Notes: a model not told the origin generated them from the letters alone. A stretch of DNA of 64,000 nt from Defluviicoccus sp046348835 (GCA_046348835.1 JAXMDM010000002.1:620001-684000); one strand, 5' to 3'; numbered from the stretch's first letter, positions 55,777 through 64,000 are shown. Program-made: numbers and translations.

Positions 55777-56563
55777 CCGTGAGCCGTCCAATGCCTATCG
55801 CCTCTGGCCGATCAACCGGCGCCTCCTCATCGGGCTGTCGGCGATCGGAACCATCATCTTGGTCATTCTCGTCTGCTTCGTGTCCGTGGGCGGTTTTCTG
55901 TCGCCCGGCCGCCTCACGCAGACCAGGATGGTCAATGCCTTCCAGGAGCTGAATGGCGTTCATCCCGGTTTCCGGCGCAACCATGCGAAGGGCGTCTGCG
56001 TCACCGGCTACTTCGAAAGCAACGGCAACGGCGCGCGCCTCTCGAAGGCGGTCGTCTTCGAGCGCGGACGGGTGCCGGTCATCGGCCGGTTTGCAACGGC
56101 CACCGGCGCTCCGTCCTCGCCGGACACCCCATCGGTCGTTCGCAGTCTGGCGCTCGGCTTCCGCCCGGCGCACGGCCAGGAATGGCGGACCGGCATGATC
56201 GACATCCCGGTCTTCGCGGTCAAAGATGCCCAAGGATTTTACGACTTCCTGTTCGCTTCCCATGCCGACCCGGCAACCGGCAAGCCCGACCCGGCGCGGA
56301 TGAAAGTCTTCTTCGAGGCTCACCCCGAAGCCGTACCGGCGGTGGAACTCATCAAGGCGCGGCCCGTTTCCTCCGGTTTCGCCAACGCCAGCTACAACGC
56401 TCTGCACGCCTTTCGCCTGGTCAATGCCGCGGGCGAGACGACGCCGGTGCGCTGGTCGATCATCGCGGTCGACGCGTATGCGCGCCGCGCCGGCGAGGCG
56501 AAGACGCCGAGCGAGGTGCAGGTGACCGCCCCGGATCAGCCAGGCAAAGGTGCGCGAAGATGA
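55766..56563 (+). pseudogene. Catalase-family peroxidase (SrpA-like) with internal in-frame deletion
   Basis: This 265-codon frame has an N-terminal membrane anchor (RRLLIGLSAIGTIILVILVCF) and the catalase-like core HPGFRRNHAKGVCVTGYFESNGNG and SLALGFRPAHGQEWRTGMIDIPVFAVKDAQGFYDF, then NALHAFRLVNAAGETTPVRW. Full-length family members are about 350 residues. Here the frame jumps from TTPVRWSI to AYARRAGEAKTPSEVQV, which resembles the normal C-terminus. About 85 codons therefore seem to be missing without loss of frame. Haem-ligand regions near the C-terminus are probably lost. Its stop overlaps the cytochrome b561 start. Confidence 0.7.
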
Positions 56564-57135
56564 CCCATCAGCGATTCCCGCTTCTGTCGCGCGTCCTCCA
56601 CTGGCTGATGGCGGCGATGATCATCGCCATGCTGTTCATCGGCATCGGCATGGTGGCCTCGCTGGGTGATTACCATTGGCTGATCTCGATCCATAAGCCA
56701 CTCGGCACGGCGATCCTCGTTCTGGTGACGATCCGTCTGGTCAATCGCCTGATCAATCCGCCGCCGCCGTTACCGCGCGCGATGCCGCCACTTCTGCGGT
56801 TCGCGGCAACGTCGTCGCACGTGCTGCTCTACGTCCTGATGTTCGCGGTGCCGCTGGTCGGCTGGGCGATGTTGTCGGCCGCCGGCTATCCGATCGTGCT
56901 CTACGGTTCCCTCGAACTGCCGGCGATCCTGCCGCAGGACGATATGCTCTATGCGGGGTTGAGAGCGACGCATACCGTCCTCGCACTGCTGCTGTTTGCC
57001 ACTTTCCTTCTTCATCTCGCCGCGGCGCTGATGCACGCGTTTGTCTTCCGCGACGGCGTCTTCCAGAGCATGGCTTCGCTGTCGCCCGGAACGGCAGAGC
57101 CGGGCGACTTCAACGGGCGGGTCCAGCATCACTGA
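56560..57135 (+). CDS. Cytochrome b561 family membrane protein
   Basis: This 191-residue protein has four membrane helices. Haem-ligand histidines are seen in RVLHWLMAAMIIAMLF, SIHKPLGTAILVLV, SSHVLLYVLMF and RATHTVLALLLFATFLLHLAA. The family passes electrons from quinol to periplasmic acceptors. SrpA-like catalases often sit beside a b561 gene, and it may reduce that haem protein. The frame is intact. It overlaps the preceding gene by four bases. Confidence 0.88.
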   Translation: MTHQRFPLLSRVLHWLMAAMIIAMLFIGIGMVASLGDYHWLISIHKPLGTAILVLVTIRLVNRLINPPPPLPRAMPPLLRFAATSSHVLLYVLMFAVPLVGWAMLSAAGYPIVLYGSLELPAILPQDDMLYAGLRATHTVLALLLFATFLLHLAAALMHAFVFRDGVFQSMASLSPGTAEPGDFNGRVQHH

Positions 57136-57219
57136 ACCGCCCACGCAAGGGGCAGCGTCGAGTTTTTTCCTTGCGGACGCCGCGCTCGTTTGCGCTGCTG
57201 GCCGACGACGGGTCGCGGG

Positions 57220-57578
57220 TCAGCGCTGCGTGAGGTGCAGGTCGCCGCAGGCCATCAGCGCACGGGCGTCAAACGGCTTGCTGAGGAAGCCGACGGCGCC
57301 CGCCGCTTCGACCTGACGACGCAGCCGCTCCTCGGGGAATGCGGTGATGAAGATGATCGGACGCGACGGCCCCGGTCCTGCAGTGCCGCCTGCAGTGCGA
57401 CGCCGCTCATTCCCGGCATCTGGATGTCGCTGATCAGGCACGTGGCCTCGGCGAGAGACGAGGCGAGGAACTCTTCGGCGGAAGTAAACGTATGGGCTTC
57501 AAACCCGTAAGACCGAACCAGGTTTTCGATCGCCGAACGAACCTCCTCGTCGTCATCGATGATCCCGATCGTCGGCAC
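57220..57578 (-). pseudogene. Response regulator receiver domain, one frameshift
   Basis: This is a single receiver domain of the FixJ type. It starts at a GTG at 57578 with PTIGIIDDDEEVRSAIENLVRSYGF, has the phosphoacceptor in CLISDIQMPGMSGV, and continues after a one-base shift near 57377 with PIIFITAFPEERLRRQVEAAGAVGFLSKPF. There is no output domain. It ends with GDLHLTQR. It is probably part of the same locus as the sensor kinase and FixJ-type regulator upstream. Confidence 0.75.
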
Positions 57579-57688
57579 TGCAGACGCGCGTTACTTTTCC
57601 TCCCGGCGCGGGGGGGTGTACATACCCAACGGTGCGCACCTTCCGTTAGATGGCGGAAATCGGTCGAGAAGGAAACTTATACGGTGGT

Positions 57689-58347
57689 TTAGGGGGGGCA
57701 GGTCCCGGTATGGAGGCCCGAACTCTCCGCCATTCGCACCAGCTGTGCCAGCGAGGTGGCACCCATCTTCCGCATCACGGCACCGCGGTGGATTTTGACC
57801 GTGATCTCGGCCAGGCCCATTTCTCCGGCGACCTGCTTGTTGAGCAGGCCCTTGGTGACGAACCACATCACTTCCGCCTCCCGCGGCGTCAGCGATTTGT
57901 AGAGATGGCGCAAGATCGCCTGCTGCGATTCCCGGCGCTTGCGGTCCTGCTCGATCGCCGTCGCCACGGCGTCGAGCATGTCCTGGTCGCGAAAGGGCTT
58001 GGTCAGGAAGTCGACGGCGCCCGCCTTCATCGCCCTCACCGACATCGGGATATCGCCATGGCCGGGTCATGAAGACGATCGGCAACTGCACACCGGAGCG
58101 GGCGAGATGGCCCTGAAATTCGAGGCCGCCCACCCCCGGCAGGCCGGATGTCCAGCACCAGACAGGCCGGCGCATCCGGCAGCTTCGCGTCCAGCAGCTC
58201 GTTGGCGGAGCCGAAGGCGGTGACGGCGAGGCCGACCGAGCGGAACAGGTTGGCGAGCGCGTCCCGCAACTCCGCGTCGTCGTCGACAACGATCACCACC
58301 GGCTCGGTCGCGGCGCGATTCAATGCCGGCGGCTTCGAACTCGGCAT
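57689..58347 (-). pseudogene. FixJ/NarL-type response regulator, two frameshifts
   Basis: The N-terminal receiver starts at 58347 (PVVIVVDDDAELRDALANLFRS) with the phosphoacceptor in CLVLDIR. The middle is in another frame (VGGLEFQGHLARSGVQLPIVFMT). The end is in a third (SVRAMKAGAVDFLTKPFRDQDMLDAV, then a LuxR-type helix-turn-helix YKSLTPREAEVMWFVTKGLLNKQVAGEMGLAEITVKIHRG). Both breaks, near 58146 and 58064, are single extra C bases in short C runs. Removing one C at each would give a normal regulator of about 220 residues. It overlaps the sensor kinase stop. Confidence 0.8.
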
Positions 58348-59317
58348 CAGGTGCGTTCCTCGTTCCCGGCCGGCAACCGAACGCTGAACGTCGCCCCCGC
58401 ACCGTCGTTGGTACGGGCACTGATCTGGCCGTGGTGGGTATCGTGGGCGATGCCGTACCAGCGGAGGATCTTGCCGGCATCGTCGCGAAGCGGTGCAGCA
58501 CGAGCCAGCATCCAGCGGTACTCGCCGTTGGCCTGCCGCAACCGGGAGACGTTCTCGCAAGGCTGGCCGCCGAGGCGCGAACGGGCCCAATCTTCCTCCA
58601 GCTTCGGCAGATCGTCCGGGTGGACGATCGACTGCCACTTGGACCCTTCGACGTCATCGAGGCTCAAGCCCATGTCCGCCCAGCGCGCGTTGACGTAGGA
58701 GACGAACCCCCGCTCCGGGGACGAACTCCAGACCATGCCGGGGATGGTGTCGACGACCCGCCGGAGTTCCTGTTCGGCGGCACGCAAGCGTTCTTCGGCG
58801 CGTTGGCGCTCGGTGATGTCGTTGTTGGTCTCCATCGTCGCGACGGGGAGTGCCGAGCGTCTGGCTCGCGGGCCATCCGTAAAGCTCCTCGGCGCCCCGA
58901 TTCCAATAGGTGATGATGTCGAGGCGGTCGCGAACGAAGATCGTCATGGGTCAGTTCGAGCAGTGCTGCCTGATTTTTCAGTCGGATCGTCGCGTTCAGG
59001 ATCCTGAGGGCAAGAAATGTCGTCAGCGCGATCGCGCAAAGACTGACCGTGCAGCGGATCAGTGCTTCCGCTTCGAAGGTTGGACCATGCACCAGCAGAA
59101 AGCTGGCGATGGTCAGCAACACGCAGATTGCGCCGACAATGAGAACGCCCCGCCGATCAAGAAACGTTGCACTCAGGATAACGACACACGTGTAAAGAAC
59201 TGCGATGGCGCTACCGAGCGATGTCAGCGTGTCGATGGCGAATATAATCGCCGCCAGCAAAGCGGCCGCGATACGATAGACAATAGACGGGCTCGTACGA
59301 GGAAAATCGATTAACAA
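58347..59317 (-). pseudogene. Membrane PAS sensor histidine kinase, core domains deleted
   Basis: The N-terminus (59317-58950) has four membrane helices and ends with NQAALLELTHD. A one-base shift near 58946 leads to the first PAS domain (TIFVRDRLDIITYWNRGAEELYGW). This is cut short near 58845 and joined out of frame to ATMETNNDITERQRAEERLRA. A second PAS domain follows (VVDTIPGMVWSSSPERGFVS to KILRWYGIAHD), then jumps to HHGQISARTNDGAGATFSVRLP, which is the very end of a kinase ATPase domain. The phosphoacceptor histidine domain and most of the ATPase are missing, so it cannot be an active kinase. Confidence 0.8.
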
Positions 59318-59345
59318 TTAACCCACCGTTCTTCTCTTTATCTCC

Positions 59346-59870
59346 ATGGTCGTCGCTGCCACCAAACATAAACTTGTGCACGACGATTTTACCTGCCACC
59401 GAGCCGTACAAACAAGTGTCGACCTTTGGTGGCGTTCGCGGCGCACATCGCTTGCGCGCGGTCGCTCTCTCGTTCCGGAACGGGGCGGGCGGTCGTGGAT
59501 CGCGCAACGCCCGGCGGCGCACGCGCCGAGTGCGGCACTGCCCGCGTGGCGATTGAAGCGGGTCACCGCCTACGTCGATGCGCATATCGGCGAGACGATC
59601 ACCCTGGCCGATTTGGCGGCCGCCGCTGGTCTGAGTCGGATGTATTTCGCCGCCCAGTTTCGCGCCGCGACCGACCTGCGGCCGCATGAATACGTCCTCC
59701 GCCGGCGGATCGACCACGCCAAGGCGTTGCTGGCGGAAACGGAAGACGCCCTCGTCGATATCGCGCTCAGCGTCGGTTTCCAAACCCAGGCGGATTTCGC
59801 GACCGTCTTCCGGCGCTTCGTTGGTGCAACGCCACGGCAATGGCGCTTCAGCCAACGCGAACGGACCTAG
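59346..59870 (+). CDS. AraC-type transcriptional regulator, possibly truncated at the N-terminus
   Basis: The last 105 residues form an AraC helix-turn-helix domain: RVTAYVDAHIGETITLADLAAAAGLSRMYFAAQFRAATDLRPHEYVLRRRIDHAKALL, then VDIALSVGFQTQADFATVFRRFVGATPRQW. The first 65 residues in this frame show no recognisable domain and may be noise. A longer original gene may have lost its start. The usual AraC effector domain is absent. It is divergent from the sensor kinase and precedes an alpha/beta hydrolase, which it may have regulated. Confidence 0.65.
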   Translation: MVVAATKHKLVHDDFTCHRAVQTSVDLWWRSRRTSLARGRSLVPERGGRSWIAQRPAAHAPSAALPAWRLKRVTAYVDAHIGETITLADLAAAAGLSRMYFAAQFRAATDLRPHEYVLRRRIDHAKALLAETEDALVDIALSVGFQTQADFATVFRRFVGATPRQWRFSQRERT

Positions 59871-59913
59871 AGCCTCCCCGAAGACGGACAGCATGTGAGA
59901 GAGGAGAGAAAGT

Positions 59914-60735
59914 ATGTCTACGTTCACGACGAAAGACGGAACGACACTATACTACAATGACTGGGGCAATGGTCAACCCGTCGTCTTCAGTCATGGCTGG
60001 CCGCTCAATGCCGATGCGTTCGAAGACCAGATATTCTTCCTCGCCTCGCATGGCTATCGGACCATCGCCCATGACCGGCGCGCCCACGGCCGCTCCGGCC
60101 AGCCCTGGCACCGGCCAGGACATGGACACCTTTGCGAGTGATCTGGCCGAACTGACGGCGCACCTGGACCTGAAGGACGCGATCCACGTCGGCCATTCCA
60201 CCGGCGGCGGCGAGGTTGCCCGCTACGTCGCCCGTCACGGTGCCGGCCGCGTCGCCAAGGCGGTGCTCATCTCCTCCGTACCGCCGATCATGCTGAAGAC
60301 CCCGGCGTATCCCGGCGGCCTGCCGATGAAGGTCTTCGACGACATTCGCGCCGGCATCGTCGCCGATCGCTCGCAATTCTGGAAGGATCTCAGCCTGCCG
60401 TTCTTCGGCTACAACCGGCCGGGCGCCAAGGTCTCCGAGGGGGTGCGCGAATCCTTTTGGCGGCAGGGGATGCAGGCCAGCTTCGCGGCGGCGTATTTCT
60501 GCGTCAAGGCGTTCTCGGAAACCGACCAGACCGAGGATCTGAAGCAGATCAACGTGCCAACGTTGGTCCTGCAGGCGAGGATGACCAGATCGTCCCGTTC
60601 TCCAACGCCGGCAAGCTGCAGGCGGAACTGATCAAGGGTGCGAAGCTGACGGTCGTCCCCGGCGCCCCGCACGGCCTATGCACAACCCACAAGGAGCTGG
60701 TCAACGAAGCACTGCTGGCGTTCATCCGCGGCTGA
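59914..60735 (+). pseudogene. Alpha/beta hydrolase (non-haem chloroperoxidase-like), two frameshifts
   Basis: The start is intact, with GAGAGGAGAG upstream and MSTFTTKDGTTLYYNDWG, VVFSHGWPLNADAFEDQI and AHDRRAHGRSGQPW. One extra base near 60106 shifts the frame. The middle continues with the nucleophile elbow HVGHSTGGGEVARYVARHG. One missing base near 60578, in a G run, shifts it back to the start frame for DDQIVPFSNAGKLQ and the catalytic histidine segment PGAPHGLCTTH. The corrected protein would be about 273 residues, normal for the family. Confidence 0.82.
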
Positions 60736-60836
60736 CACATGGGCCCGGCGACGCGACAACGGCTCCTGCCGGGCCCAGGTCGCGTCGCCCTAGCGGGCTC
60801 GAGTGCTGGAGGACGGAAGTTCATGAGGATTCAGTC

Positions 60837-61616
60837 ATGACGGATTTTTTGGCGTTGCACGGTCAGCGCGCGCTGATCACGGCCGGCACCAAAGGTACCG
60901 GTGCGGCGACGGTCAAACTTTTCTGCGAGCTGGGCGTCCGTGTCCTGACCACCGCTCGCGTGCGACCCGACTGGCTTGCGGAGGATCTGTTCGTCGCCGC
61001 CGACCTCCTCACGGCGGAGGGATGCGCCAAGGTTGCCGACGTCACCAGGGAGAGGTTGGGCGGCGTCGACATCATCGTCCACGTGCTGGGTGGATCCTCC
61101 GCGCCGGGCGGTGGCTTCGCCGCACTGGACGACGCCGAATGACACAAGGAACTCTATCTCAACCTGTTTCCGGCGGTGCGGCTGGACCGGGCGCTGCTTC
61201 CAGGGATGTTGGCGCAGGGCCATGGCGTCATCATCCACGTCACCTCGATCCAGCGGCAGCTGCCGCTTCCGGAAGCAACGACGGCCTACGCCGCGGCGAA
61301 GGCGGCGCTGTCGACCTACAGCAAGTCCCTCTCCAAGGAGGTGGCCTCGAAGGGGGTTCGGGTCGTTCGCGTTTCGCCCGGATGGATCGAAACCGAGGCA
61401 TCCGTCGCCCTGGCGGAGCGCCTCGCGGCGGAAGCCGGCACCGACTACGAGGGCGGCAAGCGGATCATCATGGATTCCCTCGGCGGCATCCCCATCGGCC
61501 GGCCGTCGAAGCCGGAGGAGGTGGCCAGCCTGATCGCCTTCCTCGCCTCACCGCAGGCGGCAACGATCACCGGCACCGAATACGTCATCGACGGCGGCAC
61601 CGTTCCGACGGCGTGA
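60837..61616 (+). pseudogene. Short-chain dehydrogenase/reductase with an internal stop codon
   Basis: This 259-codon SDR has the cofactor site ALITAGTKGTGAATVKLF, VDIIVHVLGGSS, the catalytic serine in HVTSIQRQLPLP and the tyrosine and lysine in TAYAAAKAAL, then VSPGWIETEA and ITGTEYVIDGGT. All of these are in one frame, but codon 102 is TGA (61140-61142). The surrounding DDAE-stop-HKELYLNL suggests it replaced a TGG tryptophan. Only a 101-residue fragment would be made unless the codon is read through. Confidence 0.85.
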
Positions 61617-61763
61617 GCCATGATCGCCGCCGCGTCCGGGCCGATCGAGACGATGATCGATTTCGATTTCATAAAGCAATTCGGTCGTTGCCACCGAAGA
61701 TGAATACTATATCTGTAGTATGTTTGCTAATCGTTTTCTGTAATCATGAATATGGAGAATGAA

Positions 61764-62547
61764 ATGGCGAAACTCGTAGCCGATGTCATCGTAGAGGCTC
61801 TACAGGAGGCGGGAGCGAGACGCTGCTACGGCATTGTTGGCGATACGCTGAACTTTATCACCGATGCGATGCGCCCTCGATGATCAGGCGCGAGAGCCTG
61901 CGCCGGCGCTCATCCATCCGCAGTTCGTCGCCTCCATGCTGAGCGATTTGGCCGCCGCCGACGCGATCTTCACCAGCGACGGAGGTTCACCCTTCGTTTG
62001 GATGCTGCGCTACGTGCGCGCCAACGGCAGACGACGCTTCCTGACCTCTTTGCTGCACGGCACGATGGCCAACGCCTACCCGCAAGCGATCGGCTGCGCC
62101 AAGGCGCATCCCGGGCGCCAGGTAATCTCCATGTCCGGCGATGGCGGCATGACCATGCTGATGGGTGATCTGCTGACGCTGGTACAGGAGAACCTGCCGG
62201 TCAAGATTCTCGTGTTCAACAATGGTTCGCTCGGCTTCGTCGAGATGGAGATGAAGGTCGAGGGGCTGCTCGACGCGTTCACGGCGCTGCAGAACCCCGA
62301 CTTTGGCAAGCTCGCGGAGGCGGTCGGCATCTATGGGGCGCGCGTCGACAATGCCGATGATCTTGAACCAGCGATGCGCCGTTGGCTCGCCCACGACGGC
62401 CCGGCGTTGTTGGACGTCGCCGTCAACCGGATGGAACTGGTCATGCCCCCCAGAGTCGACGTTGAACAGGTCGTGTCGACGGCGGTTTATGGGATCAAGG
62501 CGGTGCTCAACGGCCGCCTCGACGATGTCTGGACCCTGGTCGAATAA
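61764..62547 (+). pseudogene. poxB: Pyruvate oxidase-like ThDP enzyme with about 1 kb internal deletion
   Basis: The first 36 codons (LVADVIVEALQEAGARRCYG and IVGDTLNFITDAM) are the N-terminus of a pyruvate oxidase/dehydrogenase (ubiquinone type). Near 61870 the sequence switches frame and position to IHPQFVASMLSDLAAADAIFTSDGGSP and continues through the ThDP motif SGDGGMTMLMGDLL...FNNGSLGFVEMEMK to a normal end. About 330-340 codons, covering the rest of the Pyr domain and the FAD domain, are absent, judged against my memory of the family. GGAG precedes the ATG at 61764. Confidence 0.82.
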
Positions 62548-62592
62548 CGTATTGAAATAACACGCTAGGCCCTCAGTCACACGGGGCCTTCG

Positions 62593-62712
62593 TCGGATCA
62601 GAGGCGCTACTTGGTGCCATGTCCGTGCTGTGGCGAATACCAGCACCTGAGGTTCGAACGCCTGCGCTGGGAGAAGGGCCGGCGAGGGCGCGAGACGCCG
62701 ATCGCGCCTTGA
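62593..62712 (+). pseudogene. Phage terminase large subunit (GpA-type) fragment
   Basis: A 40-codon frame reads SDQRRYLVPCPCCGEYQHLR followed by FERLRWEKGRR, then stops. This strongly resembles the zinc-knuckle segment of lambda GpA-like terminases (pattern RRYxVPCPHCG...RWE). No start codon or neighbouring phage gene is present, so it is a remnant. The rest of the 300-base gap between poxB and the VOC gene holds nothing else that I recognise. Confidence 0.55.
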
Positions 62713-62846
62713 CGAGCTCTTCAGCGCTAATCTCAATGGCTTGGTGGATTTTTCAGAGTGGGCCCGCTCCGGCGCTGGTTCACAAAGACATGCTCCCCAC
62801 GTCCAACCACTTCGCCGACGGCACCACTGATGAAGGAGGTTCTTAG

Positions 62847-63320
62847 ATGCAGAAGAACACGATCTGCCTGTGGTACAACCATGACGCGGAAGAGGCGGCG
62901 CAGTTTTACGCCCGGACCTTTCCCGACAGCGCGGTCGGCGCGGTACACCGGGCGCCGTCCGACTTTCCGGGCGGTAAGGCGGGCGATGTTTTGGTTGTCA
63001 ACTTCACGGTGTGCGGTGTGCCGTGTATCGGCATCAACGGCGGCGCCGCGTTCAAGCATAGCGAGGCATTCTCCTTTCAGATCGCCACCGACGACCAGGC
63101 GGAGACCGACCGTTATTGGAACGCGATCGTCGGCAACGGCGGTGCGGAGGATGCATGCGGCTGGTGCAAGGACAAATGGGGCTTGTCGTGGCAGATCACG
63201 CCGCGCGTCCTGACCGAGGCGATGGCCAAGGGGGGCGATGTGGCGAAGCGCGCCTTCGAGGCGATGATGGAGATGCAGAAGATCGACGTCGCCAGGATCG
63301 AGGCGGCGGTGCGGGGGTGA
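62847..63320 (+). CDS. VOC superfamily protein (PhnB / 3-demethylubiquinone methyltransferase-like)
   Basis: This 157-residue intact protein has the vicinal-oxygen-chelate pattern of the PhnB-like group: CLWYNHDAEEAAQFYARTFPDSAVGAVHRAP, FTVCGVPCIGINGGAAFKHSEAFSFQIATD and GWCKDKWGLSWQITPRVLTEAM. Annotations of this group as ubiquinone methyltransferase are historical, and the actual activity is unknown. AAGGAGG precedes the ATG. It lies just upstream of the norB regulatory region. Confidence 0.88.
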   Translation: MQKNTICLWYNHDAEEAAQFYARTFPDSAVGAVHRAPSDFPGGKAGDVLVVNFTVCGVPCIGINGGAAFKHSEAFSFQIATDDQAETDRYWNAIVGNGGAEDACGWCKDKWGLSWQITPRVLTEAMAKGGDVAKRAFEAMMEMQKIDVARIEAAVRG

Positions 63321-63414
63321 TCGTCGCATCTTCGAGATGGCGCGACGAACCCCGCCGGTCGGCGCGGCTTCGCTGCCGCCCGGGAGCCTCAGAATTCGTC
63401 TTGTGTCCCGGCAA

Positions 63415-63442
63415 TTGAAGATGTATCAAAAATACATCTAAT
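63415..63442 (+). promoter_or_regulatory. norB promoter with overlapping NsrR operator
   Basis: A perfect inverted repeat, AGATGTAT (63419-63426) and ATACATCT (63432-63439), with a 5-base A-rich centre has exactly the geometry and sequence of the NsrR consensus (half site AGATGYAT, spacer 5). It overlaps a plausible promoter: -35 TTGAAG at 63415-63420, a 16-base spacer, and -10 TCTAAT at 63437-63442. NsrR is a nitric-oxide-sensing iron-sulfur repressor, so the norB gene would be derepressed by NO. Confidence 0.8.
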
Positions 63443-63594
63443 CGGGCCAAGGCCCGGGCATGCGCGAGGGGACGGCTTCGCTGCCACGGTTTCGCTGCCG
63501 CAGCGGGTCGAAGCACGAGCGTGCCGGTCGCCTGCGGAGATCGGGGAAATTCCCGACCCGAGGCTGCTGGACGACAAGAAGAGGAGGGTCTGAG

Positions 63595-64000
63595 GTGCAC
63601 AACATCCGGCGTCTTTGGGTGATCCTGACGGTTATCGTCGTCGCGTCCTTCGTCGGCCTCGGCTTCATCGGCCAGCAGATCTGGGTGCATCGGCCCCCCA
63701 TTCCCGCCGTGGTCGTCACCCAAGGGGGCGAGACGCTGTTTACCCAGGCGGACATCGAGCGTGGCCGTCAGGTATGGCAGTCGATGGGCGGGCAGCAGCT
63801 CGGTTCGATCTGGGGCCATGGTGCCTATTTGACTCCCGACTGGTCGGCCGACTGGCTGCACCGGGAGTTGACCTTCATCCTCGACCGCTGGTCCATGCGC
63901 GACTTCGGGGTGCCGTTCGACCAGGTGAACCCGGAGATGCAGGCCGCATTGAAGGAGAGATTGCGGCGGGAAATTCGCAACGACAGCGTCGATCCGCAGA
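63595..64000 (+). CDS. norB: Nitric oxide reductase, single-subunit quinol type (5' part, cut by window edge)
   Basis: The 135 visible codons start at a GTG with AGGAGGG seven bases upstream. They read an N-terminal membrane helix (RLWVILTVIVVASFVGLGFI), then the qNOR-specific periplasmic part with EIERGRQVWQSMGGQQLGSIWGHGAYLTPDWSADWLHRE-like sequence (here ADIERGRQVWQSMGGQQLGS). This N-terminal extension separates quinol-type NOR from the cytochrome c type. The enzyme reduces NO to N2O in the inner membrane, for detoxification or denitrification. No norC is upstream, consistent with qNOR. Confidence 0.92.
   Translation, partial: MHNIRRLWVILTVIVVASFVGLGFIGQQIWVHRPPIPAVVVTQGGETLFTQADIERGRQVWQSMGGQQLGSIWGHGAYLTPDWSADWLHRELTFILDRWSMRDFGVPFDQVNPEMQAALKERLRREIRNDSVDPQ

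Noticed and set aside
61140..61142. TGA in the SDR gene as a selenocysteine codon
   Set aside because: No SECIS-like hairpin is apparent after it, the position is not catalytic, and tryptophan is expected there, so a nonsense change is simpler.

Overview
The window is GC-rich bacterial chromosome. The 16S gene (43201-44705) has alphaproteobacterial signature sequence. The gene content (two-subunit glutamate synthase, GTP-dependent PEP carboxykinase, glnE, tad/cpa pilus genes named in the Caulobacter style) fits an alphaproteobacterium, most likely Rhodospirillales. I cannot place the genus from sequence alone.

Layout. 1-13.3 kb: core metabolism. It holds the end of gltD, small conserved proteins, pckG, a HugZ-like FMN protein, a three-gene operon (ThDP enzyme, zinc alcohol dehydrogenase, O-methyltransferase), a patatin lipase, and a minus-strand operon FAH hydrolase - cpdA - hemN - FecR protein. 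13.5-26.2 kb: a nearly complete tad/Flp pilus locus with two pilin genes, VWA/TadE-type pseudopilin genes, prepilin peptidase cpaA, cpaBCDEF and tadBC. A DUF559 nuclease-like gene bracketed by palindromic repeats sits inside it, and a convergent ParA plus ribbon-helix-helix pair follows it. 28-34.6 kb: an exported beta-propeller protein, a CBS protein, a GntP permease, a CoA-transferase and an exported unknown. 34.7-42.7 kb: a large AsmA/YhdP-like protein divergent from glnE, then peroxiredoxin, bacterioferritin and fliL.

43.2-49.3 kb: an rRNA operon, 16S - tRNA-Ile - tRNA-Ala - 23S - 5S - tRNA-fMet. This is the most unusual part. Every spacer, and two helices of the 23S gene, carry copies of one short repeat family built on GGGATCAG and CTGATCCC, mostly as inverted pairs. 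The copy in 23S helix 45 is a 450-base intervening sequence encoding a four-helix-bundle (S23/IVP) protein, whose start and stop codons lie inside the repeat arms.

49.6-62.6 kb: a malonate decarboxylase operon (mdcA C D E G B H), a catalase-like protein with a cytochrome b561, a two-component system, an AraC regulator, an alpha/beta hydrolase, an SDR, a pyruvate oxidase remnant and a phage terminase fragment. I count about 18 lesions here (frameshifts, internal deletions, one nonsense codon), and none in the preceding 49 kb. This is either a decaying genomic block or a poorly assembled one. The window ends with an intact VOC protein and the 5' part of a quinol-type nitric oxide reductase gene that has a convincing NsrR operator over its promoter.
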